DNA of 64,000 bases. Source: Brasilonema sennae CENA114 (GTDB lineage: Bacteria; Cyanobacteriota; Cyanobacteriia; Cyanobacteriales; Nostocaceae). Each line of letters opens with the position of its first letter. Position 1 is the first letter of the stretch. This document shows positions 59,201 to 64,000 of the stretch, one piece after another. The position numbers were made by a program, and so were the translations under genes. The stretch lies in assembly GCF_006968745.1 (NCBI RefSeq), contig NZ_CP030118.1, positions 1 through 64,000 of the forward strand, given 5' to 3'. Under the pieces are notes generated by a model. That model had not been told where the DNA came from. It saw nothing but the letters and a program-made list of their open reading frames with translations, and ran no database searches.

Positions 59201-59623
59201 CTAGCAGCTCAAAGTAGGGAAGCCACTTCAGAAATTCAAGAAATTGTTGCCAATATCCAACTGGAAATCAGCGAAGTTGTCAAAGCTATGGAGTTGGGAA
59301 CCACACAGGTTGTTGAAGGAACGACTCTGGTTCAAAATACCAAACACAGCTTGAATGATATTCTGGAAGTCTGTCGTCAAATTGACCAATTCGTACAGTC
59401 AATTTCTAATGCTACAGTCTCTCAAGTACAAACCTCGCAAGACGTTTCCCTGCTGATGCAAGATATTGCTAAAGTCTCTGAAACAACTAGCAACTCATCT
59501 CACCAAGTTTCCACTTCTCTACAGAAAACAGTAGAGATTTCCCAACAGTTGCAAGAAAAAGTGCGGACATTTAAGCTACATTCTCAAGAACAGCAGAGGC
59601 TGATTGATAGCGATAAGCTGTAG
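56291..59623 (+). CDS. Methyl-accepting chemotaxis-type receptor with dCache, HAMP and two GAF domains
   Basis: This 1110-residue membrane receptor would signal to a CheA-type kinase and control motility. Order: basic cytoplasmic N-terminus, TM1 (about 58-81), periplasmic dCache-like sensor, TM2 (about 334-361), HAMP (about 358-410), GAF1 (about 422-580), GAF2 (about 590-765), coiled coil, and an MCP signalling domain with the conserved hairpin tip around EITKQTNLLAINSSIEAAHAG. The GAF domains are of the cyanobacteriochrome-related kind. GAF2 keeps a cysteine (682, NECYIKQLEAF) at the chromophore site, followed by tyrosine where histidine is usual; GAF1 has tyrosine 519 there. The layout resembles PixJ/TaxD1. 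No che or pix genes adjoin. Confidence 0.9.
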   Translation: MIDTQKNHITEEKKDFPHNFFINSLQKSTVIQYADDLQNSRKKGVVSWLKRASLRRKAVAFAFAFGTLPIILVGVFTYNIVNNSTTKEITNAKQDKANFLADNINSFMLRRYGDIEIFSKLAFLQNGKFRQVFNREQMQAQLRNLNIENKYESIAVFDIQGNLLAESQGQSIPNQKNEDYFQKVVKTNTPEISLPSAAQNKEKAKIYISAPVKDSETGETIYIIRTATLLKSLEKVISTSKISQENYYLIDDSRKIFLSKIGSHLGNDAKEEIPGWDKLQPQQQVVSGIFSNEKENTEKLITYAPLPKVEGLPQLKWALVLDLDTATAFATQRQLLLALQMGTFITELLVGGFAAIVANSLVRPILVATMAVQKLGKGNLDTRIAIKGEDELAILVSNINKMADQVQDLLQKQATEAHFLKLLTNIFLSIRSSLSSEELFNLTVTEARQALKADRVVIYHFNAQGGGQIVAESVASDFPVSLGEKIKYTSISQEMIEAYREGRVMVINNLLEAGFPLEYHNFMEKLQVKAKLVTPIFKENQLIGLLIAHHCQEIHNWEFSEINFLRQLALKVGLNLERLSLLEMAQTQKDLAIDLSKTHNSQDVCNLAVQSIRKALKVERAVIYKIDENVHGSVVAESVVTGWPCCLGAEINDPCLKDYVEKYRQGRVVAINDIYQAQLNECYIKQLEAFAVKANLIAPILIDNNLLGLLIVHQCSQSRLWEQSEIDLFEQFARIVGLALERSNLLEQAEQGRQIAEQGSMQQRQQKETLQMQLLRLIYCLEEASQGDLTVRAEVTGAEIGTVADFFNSLLESLQEIVIQVKLAATQVNAAVADNSGAMGELAINALKQAHEISQSLNAIDQMRQSIKTVAKNAQQAAEVSRTAYHAAKTGDTAIDLTVENILKLRDTMGETGKKVKRLGESSQQISRMVALINEITKQTNLLAINSSIEAAHAGEEAQGFAVIAEEVSLLAAQSREATSEIQEIVANIQLEISEVVKAMELGTTQVVEGTTLVQNTKHSLNDILEVCRQIDQFVQSISNATVSQVQTSQDVSLLMQDIAKVSETTSNSSHQVSTSLQKTVEISQQLQEKVRTFKLHSQEQQRLIDSDKL

Positions 59624-59790
59624 GACTTTGGCGTGAGGCAACGACTGTGAGCGCTCAATGGTAACAAACCATTTTATCTAAAATCTCCCCCAACTTCTGG
59701 CTCACTTGCGTCCTTTGACGCCACTTAACAATTCAAAATGGACTGCGTCCCGCTATGATCTAGCAATTTAGTTGCTGGTAGGGACTGCGT

Positions 59791-60423
59791 ATGATTTCAA
59801 TGGGACGCAGACAGAATTTATTTATTGATGAATCTAAAAAAGACTCCCAAAGTATTACACGCATTGGCACAATGAAGGCAGTGCTGATTTATGTGCAAAA
59901 CGTGAGTTCAGAAAGTCTAGAAATTGCCAAAGCTACGTACCAAAGTGCTAAAGTTGCCTTTGAAAAGGGGCAGTACCGAAAAGCTGTTGAACAACTGGAA
60001 AAGGCAAGAACCCTCGTGGCTCCTAATTCTCGCCTTGGTGGTGAGTTACAAATGTGGCTCGTCACAGCTTATCAAGCAGCAGGGCGCACAGAAGAGGCGA
60101 TCGCCCTTTGCGAACAACTCAAGCGCCATCCCCATTCAGAAACGAGTAAACAAGCAAAAGAACTACACTATATCCTCAAAGCACCAAGATTAGAACGACC
60201 AAGGGAATGGATGACCGAAATTCCCGATTTGAGTGCAATGGCTGACAATCAAACCAAACTTCCTCTGAGTGTAAAGAATACCAAATCTTCCAAAAAGCAG
60301 ATGCCTCCTGAACGAGAATTTGTTGACCTTACTCAGGTCAATACCAGAGATAATCGATTTATTTGGATGGCGTTGATTGTCATTGGTTTAACGTTAGGTG
60401 GTTTATTTTGGTTGAGTTTGTAA
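59791..60423 (+). CDS. TPR-repeat protein with C-terminal membrane anchor
   Basis: The protein has a TPR-like helical repeat (ATYQSAKVAFEKGQYRKAVEQ, QMWLVTAYQAAGRTEEAIAL) for protein contacts, then a polar linker and a single C-terminal transmembrane helix (FIWMALIVIGLTLGGLFWLSL) with the domain in the cytoplasm. The start is uncertain: ATGs at 59791, 59800 and 59872 are in frame, and the family usually begins just before SSESLEIAK, favouring 59872. It precedes a DUF3153 gene with almost no gap, a pairing that suggests a joint membrane role. Confidence 0.8.
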   Translation: MISMGRRQNLFIDESKKDSQSITRIGTMKAVLIYVQNVSSESLEIAKATYQSAKVAFEKGQYRKAVEQLEKARTLVAPNSRLGGELQMWLVTAYQAAGRTEEAIALCEQLKRHPHSETSKQAKELHYILKAPRLERPREWMTEIPDLSAMADNQTKLPLSVKNTKSSKKQMPPEREFVDLTQVNTRDNRFIWMALIVIGLTLGGLFWLSL

Positions 60424-60447
60424 TTGACTTTGGGGGGTTTTCCGAGA

Positions 60448-61305
60448 ATGCATTTGTATGCTTTAGCAAAGGATTTTGTGCGTGTACTTAGATTAGTAGG
60501 ACGTTCTAGCAAGCGCGAAGGCTCGAAATCTAAAATTCAAAATCCTGTTTTGTGGATTGTGCTTGTGGTTTCTCTGTTACTATCTGGTTGTGTCAACTAT
60601 GATGTAGGTGTTAATTTTTACAATGCAAATGGCGGCGAGTTTGTACAACACATTAAGTTGGAAGAGCGACTAACCAGTTTTAGTGGCGATTCTGTGTATG
60701 AATGGTTGAATAGTATAGAGCGTCGCGCCCGCAAATTGGAAGGCAAGACACGAAGGGTTTCTAATGAAGAGGTTATTGTTTCAATTCCCTTTAGTAGCGG
60801 TCGGGAACTACAAACCAAGTTTAATGAATTTTTCCACCCTAGTACCACTCAAACACTTGAGTCCATAAGAAGTGAAACTGAGTCGCAATTGCCGCAAATT
60901 GATTCTAATTTACTGTTGTTTCAGAATAATTTCCTGCTTTTAGTGCGGAATCGATTGGTTTATGACTTGGATTTGCGATCGCTTGCTCTACTTTCCAGCA
61001 AAGGAAATGTTTTGGCGAGTCCTGGCTCAATTCTCGATTTAGAATTTGGCTTAAACGCTCCTTGGGGTGCTAGAAATGTGGAAAATACTAATGTAATTCT
61101 TCCAGAAAAAAATGGAAATCAGTTGATGTGGAAGCTCAAAACTGGAGAATTGAACCATATAGAAGTGGTCTTTTGGCTTCCTAGTCCCCTAGGTTTTGGT
61201 ACTTTATTCATTATTCTGTTTGTCTGGGCAGGTTTTTATCTGAGATACACTTTTATGCCAGATCCCAGAATTCAATTTGTTTCACAAGGAACAGTCACAG
61301 AATAG
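60448..61305 (+). CDS. DUF3153 lipoprotein-like protein
   Basis: The cyanobacterial DUF3153 family is membrane-associated and uncharacterised. After the ATG at 60448 (MHLYALAKDFVRVLRL; a TTG at 60424 would overlap the previous stop region) come a basic stretch, a hydrophobic segment with lipobox LLLSGC (lipidation at the cysteine) and a beta-rich domain (YDVGVNFYNANGGEFVQHIK). A second transmembrane helix (FGTLFIILFVWAGFYLRYTF) ends the protein. The stretch at about 60525-60545 that encodes SKSKIQNP is an AAAATCT-type heptad repeat inside the coding region. It is 24 bases after the TPR gene. Confidence 0.82.
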   Translation: MHLYALAKDFVRVLRLVGRSSKREGSKSKIQNPVLWIVLVVSLLLSGCVNYDVGVNFYNANGGEFVQHIKLEERLTSFSGDSVYEWLNSIERRARKLEGKTRRVSNEEVIVSIPFSSGRELQTKFNEFFHPSTTQTLESIRSETESQLPQIDSNLLLFQNNFLLLVRNRLVYDLDLRSLALLSSKGNVLASPGSILDLEFGLNAPWGARNVENTNVILPEKNGNQLMWKLKTGELNHIEVVFWLPSPLGFGTLFIILFVWAGFYLRYTFMPDPRIQFVSQGTVTE

Positions 61306-61398
61306 TCCTGTGCTTCATTACGCTGTATTCCACTCCTGGCGGACATAGTTACTTTTAATTATGTCCACATTCTTTAGTTTGGCTCAAACTGCTTGCTT

Positions 61399-62304
61399 TT
61401 AATTCATCAAAAGATTGATTAATTTTTGTGTAATAGGAAAACCAGTCTGATTTTCAAAATGTATAAACATTGGACTGGGGTTTGCTTCTAAAAATATATA
61501 CTCACCGTTTGGTTTACAACGCCAGTCAATAGCAGTCCACTCTAGCATAAAAGCCTTTGCTATTGCTAAACATTGTTGTTGAATTGATTCTGGTAACTCT
61601 CTCGGAATTAACTCAGCATCTAAATCTTCGCGAAAATCTACCGCATGACTGCGAATTTCAGCAGAATAAACTGATTCTCCAATAACATAGCTACGAATAT
61701 TTGTCCCAGGAATGTACTCCTGTAGTGTGACTGGAGAAAGACTCAAAGCCAAGTTCAATCTCTTTGGTTCTAAATGCTCTTGTGTCAAAAACTGGGTATG
61801 AGCACCACCATAAACTGGCTTAAAAATAACTTTTTCATTTATCTGAACAAATTCTGTAATTTCTCCTGGATGATTACTAATCAAAGTGGCTGGAATAGTC
61901 ACTCCTATTTCTTTGGCTTTGCTAAGTTGTAGAGGTTTTTCTTTATGAAACTGGTATGCTTGCCAAGAATTAACCCAATGACATGGACAAGCCTGGATTA
62001 ATGAGCGCAGTGTACTTATTGAATCATTAAATGCAACATACTGTTGGTTTGAGTCTTTTAACTGCGGAACGTGAACGCCGGAAAAGCTACGCCAAAATAT
62101 ACTGTGAATATCTAGGAAATTTAATTGATGTTCTTCAGATAGAGCTAAAGATCCCACCTTAGTATCAGGTCTCCAAGACATCCTTAATTGTGTTGGAAAT
62201 AGCTGAGTATCGAAATAATTTACCATCGCACCAGCATCTGTAAGAGCATTCTTCAGATGGGCAGCATGAGCATCTAAAGAATTGCCCAAAATTAAAATGT
62301 TCAT
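61399..62304 (-). CDS. ATP-grasp ligase of a graspetide (omega-ester peptide) locus
   Basis: The 301-residue protein has the ATP-grasp fold of MvdD/PsnB-type ligases, which make ester or amide bonds between Thr/Ser/Lys and Glu/Asp side chains of a precursor peptide. Visible motifs are KEKPLQLSKAKEIGVTIPAT, the phosphate loop in VIFKPVYGGAHTQF, LQEYIPGTNIRSYVIGESVY and the metal-binding end FLEANPSPMFIHFENQTG. Length is right for the family (about 300-330). The precursor gene lies 212 bases upstream on the same strand, with a strong hairpin between. No transporter or protease is seen nearby. Chemistry is inferred from family and neighbour. Confidence 0.85.
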   Translation of the reverse strand: MNILILGNSLDAHAAHLKNALTDAGAMVNYFDTQLFPTQLRMSWRPDTKVGSLALSEEHQLNFLDIHSIFWRSFSGVHVPQLKDSNQQYVAFNDSISTLRSLIQACPCHWVNSWQAYQFHKEKPLQLSKAKEIGVTIPATLISNHPGEITEFVQINEKVIFKPVYGGAHTQFLTQEHLEPKRLNLALSLSPVTLQEYIPGTNIRSYVIGESVYSAEIRSHAVDFREDLDAELIPRELPESIQQQCLAIAKAFMLEWTAIDWRCKPNGEYIFLEANPSPMFIHFENQTGFPITQKLINLLMN

Positions 62305-62353
62305 TTTAAATTAGCGGTTTTAAGAAGTCTGAAAATAAAATAAATTTAACCGC

Positions 62354-62394
62354 ATATAGTTTCAGCACTTGACTCTAAAGTGCTGAAACTATAT
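62354..62394 (-). terminator. 17-bp perfect hairpin between precursor and ligase genes
   Basis: Arms 62354-62370 and 62378-62394 pair without mismatch around a seven-base loop. On the minus strand it is followed by a T-rich tract (complement of AAATAAAATAAATTTAA). It likely ends most precursor transcripts and lets a fraction through to the ligase gene. A weaker hairpin (CTCCGC 62451-62456 with GCGGAG 62471-62476) lies between it and the precursor stop. Confidence 0.8.
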
Positions 62395-62516
62395 GGTATG
62401 TAAACTTGAACTGAAATCGTTTTTCAGTCAATTACTAAAGTGGGTTTTGTCTCCGCCATGCGCTTATCACGCGGAGTTTTCAACCAGTCGCTTTAAACTT
62501 CACATTAACGACCAAT

Positions 62517-62819
62517 CTACCAAGGAAAGTGACCTCCAATTTCAAACCAACCTTTGGTCACTGGAGGCTTTTTGGGTGGCTTCTCTCCTGTTTCACTTCC
62601 TGGACAGGGGGCAGAAATACAATTTATCACTCCCCCTCCTTCTTCACCTACAGCTTGAGTGGTGACTGTCCCTCCTCCTCCTTCTTCACCTAAAGCTAGA
62701 GTGGTGAATTTATCCGATCCACCTAAGACTTGAGCAGCCTCTTCGTCATTGAGTTCCTCTTCAAAATTGAGTTCTATTGCTTCTAAATCTGAAACATCTA
62801 GACCAAAGGGATGGTTCAT
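62517..62819 (-). CDS. Plesiocin-type graspetide precursor peptide
   Basis: The start is the ATG at 62819 (MNHPFGLDVSDLEAIELN), with AGGAG at 62827-62831; a longer frame upstream lacks a ribosome site. The 100-residue peptide has an acidic leader (FEEELNDEEAAQVLGG, ending in a double glycine) and two core repeats, TTLALGEE at residues 39-46 (62682-62705) and TTQAVGEE at 53-60 (62640-62663). Both fit TTxxxxEE, in which plesiocin's ligase joins each Thr to a Glu. The tail (61-100) is glycine-, proline- and aromatic-rich with two cysteines (67, 72) and ends GGHFPW. The ATP-grasp gene follows on the same strand. Modification is predicted, not shown. Confidence 0.85.
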   Translation of the reverse strand: MNHPFGLDVSDLEAIELNFEEELNDEEAAQVLGGSDKFTTLALGEEGGGGTVTTQAVGEEGGGVINCISAPCPGSETGEKPPKKPPVTKGWFEIGGHFPW

Positions 62820-63029
62820 TACAGTTCTCCTGGGTTGATAAAATTTCTGGGTTTTGTACTGGGTTTGCGGAGTGTTAGGAAAAGGTTCTGATTCCTGTAC
62901 TTGTAGTACATATATCAGATATTTGTGGTTCTTGTTACTATCTTTTTGTAACAATTTTATACTTGCATAATTTTGAAAAAAGTCAAGTAAAGACTGCTCT
63001 TTTCCTAGTAATAACTGTCCTGTTATCTG

Positions 63030-63218
63030 CTATCTGACTCGTACATTCAGTTGTTGATCCCCAACGCTATGAGTGAGGTCAACGTACTTGGCTGTTTGAA
63101 ATGACTGCTGATAAACCTGCCATAGAGGAGGTACAGGGCGCGGCTGTGCTGCGTTGATGGACAGGCAAACAACAAAGCTCAAGAATGTGACTAAATACAA
63201 AAGCGCGAGTTTTTTCAT
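63030..63218 (-). pseudogene. Truncated cyclase-family protein (N-terminal fragment)
   Basis: The ATG at 63218 ([20 protein letters not shown]) overlaps the pdxH stop by one base (TAATG). The fragment has a signal peptide and the start of a mature domain (LWQVYQQSFQTAKYVDLTHS). The DLTH motif is the first metal-binding segment of the cyclase/kynurenine-formamidase family, whose proteins run about 200 residues further. Here the frame changes to VGDQQLNVRVR and stops, with no rest of the gene downstream. It is a deleted remnant, about 60 residues long. Confidence 0.7.
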
Positions 63219-63862
63219 TACGGCGACAAACGCTGAATTTTCCAACTACCATCATCTAAGCGAGTATAAAGCAAGCGATCGTGCAGACGGTTAGAACGTC
63301 CTTGCCAAAATTCGATTTCTGTGGGGATCACGCGCAAGCCACCCCAGTGTTGTGGTCGCTTAACATCTTGGTTTTGATATTGAATTTGCAACTCCTGCAT
63401 CCGTTGTTCCAGCGCTTCTCGGCTTTTTATAACCTGACTTTGCTCAGACGCCCATGCACCTAGGCGACTGTTCAAAGGACGGCTATAAAAATACTCATCT
63501 GACTCGTTTTCGGAAACTTTTTCTACACTCCCACAAATACGGACTTGGCGTTCTAGTTCCGCCCACCAGAAAACTAATGAAGCTTGAGGATTTTCTGCTA
63601 ACTGCTGTCCTTTATGACTGTTGTAGTTGGTATAAAAGATAAAGCCCCGTTCGTCAAAACCTTTGAGCAGCACAATTCTTGCTGAGGGCTGACCGTTTAC
63701 TGTAGCTGTGGCTACAGTCATCGCGTTTGGTTCTGGAAGTTGGGCTGCTAATGCTTGGTCAAACCATTGTCTAAACTGTATAAAAGGATTAGAGTTTACA
63801 TCCTTTTCGCTCAAACTTTGCAGGGTGTAGTCTTTGCGAAGGTCAGCGATCGTTTTGTCCAT
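63218..63862 (-). CDS. pdxH: Pyridoxamine 5'-phosphate oxidase
   Basis: PdxH uses FMN and oxygen to make pyridoxal 5'-phosphate from pyridoxine or pyridoxamine phosphate. The 214-residue protein is full length: N-terminal [23 protein letters not shown]-binding [38 protein letters not shown], and the C-terminal signature [20 protein letters not shown] ending in LSP. It is followed without a gap by the truncated cyclase-family gene. Confidence 0.96.
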   Translation of the reverse strand: MDKTIADLRKDYTLQSLSEKDVNSNPFIQFRQWFDQALAAQLPEPNAMTVATATVNGQPSARIVLLKGFDERGFIFYTNYNSHKGQQLAENPQASLVFWWAELERQVRICGSVEKVSENESDEYFYSRPLNSRLGAWASEQSQVIKSREALEQRMQELQIQYQNQDVKRPQHWGGLRVIPTEIEFWQGRSNRLHDRLLYTRLDDGSWKIQRLSP

Positions 63863-64000
63863 TTTCGTTTACTTTCCTATTATTAAGTACGTATTTCAGT
63901 ACTTGGTGCCTGTATTTGCAAAAATATTTATCTAATCTAGTAGTCCACCACATCAACTTTGAGGGGTAGATGAGGTGAAAAAATTCTTACTCTCCCCCAG
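63863..64000. other. Upstream region of pdxH at the window edge
   Basis: The remaining 138 bases are non-coding and should contain the pdxH promoter (minus strand). I see no clear box, and the gene on the far side is outside the window. Confidence 0.5.

Noticed and set aside
62897..62909. GTA-N7-TAC palindrome upstream of the RiPP precursor, considered as an NtcA site
   Set aside because: NtcA sites are GTA-N8-TAC; the spacing here is seven.
1..64000. CRISPR arrays, rRNA and tRNA genes
   Set aside because: No regular repeat-spacer series, and no cloverleaf or rRNA sequence was recognised. The tandem heptads are much too short for CRISPR. A tRNA scan was not possible here, so a missed tRNA cannot be excluded.

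Overview
The window comes from the chromosome of a filamentous, probably heterocyst-forming cyanobacterium (Nostocales-like). The evidence is many HIP1 octamers (GCGATCGC), short heptad repeats of the AAAATCT and CAATGAC type, and cyanobacteria-restricted families (DUF2358, DUF6464, Npun_F0494-like, DUF3153, ArsA with an HSP20-like tail, AMIN-TonB receptor, GAF-rich chemoreceptor). The species cannot be named from the sequence. Density is low for a bacterium: several intergenic stretches of 0.5-2.3 kb hold small inverted-repeat elements and gene relics.

Layout. 1-3.1 kb: dnaA, a box-rich replication origin and dnaN. 3.1-10.3 kb: DUF2358-arsA, then nurA followed by wrecked herA and sbcC joined by a large deletion, a conserved unknown gene and a NAGPA-type glycosidase. 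10.3-15.3 kb: three MITE-like elements, a Ser/Thr kinase-GTPase fusion, an ammonium transporter and a roadblock/LC7 protein. 15.3-21.5 kb: IS605-like and group II intron relics, a ferredoxin, cobQ, two small conserved genes, fmt and an exported protein of unknown function. 21.8-42.8 kb: a minus-strand exopolysaccharide cluster of about 21 kb. It holds a WcaJ-type initiating transferase, a GT26 enzyme, several GT4 and GT2 transferases, a Wzy-like polymerase/ligase, a GH10 glycanase, a sugar aminotransferase, a cupin, two methyltransferases, an MsbA/PglK-type ABC exporter and a Wzc-type chain-length/tyrosine-kinase protein. 42.8-48.5 kb: mostly non-coding and repeat-rich, with aspS in the middle. 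48.5-55.1 kb: a coiled-coil protein, an AbrB-family transporter, an internally deleted TonB receptor, and DUF1838, YdcF-like and VOC-family genes. 55.1-61.3 kb: a large dCache-HAMP-GAF-GAF-MCP receptor, a TPR protein and a DUF3153 lipoprotein. 61.4-64 kb: a two-gene RiPP locus (ATP-grasp ligase plus precursor), a truncated cyclase-family gene and pdxH.

The most interesting system is the RiPP locus at 61399-62819. A 100-residue precursor carries two TTxxxxEE repeats, the core motif of plesiocin-type graspetides (omega-ester peptides), immediately upstream of an ATP-grasp ligase. A perfect 17-bp hairpin lies between the two genes. A second theme is decay by large out-of-frame deletions: herA/sbcD/sbcC, the TonB receptor and the cyclase gene all look cut. 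These need read-level checking, because a misassembly would look the same. The large receptor has a GAF domain that keeps a cysteine at the cyanobacteriochrome chromophore position, so it may be a light sensor.
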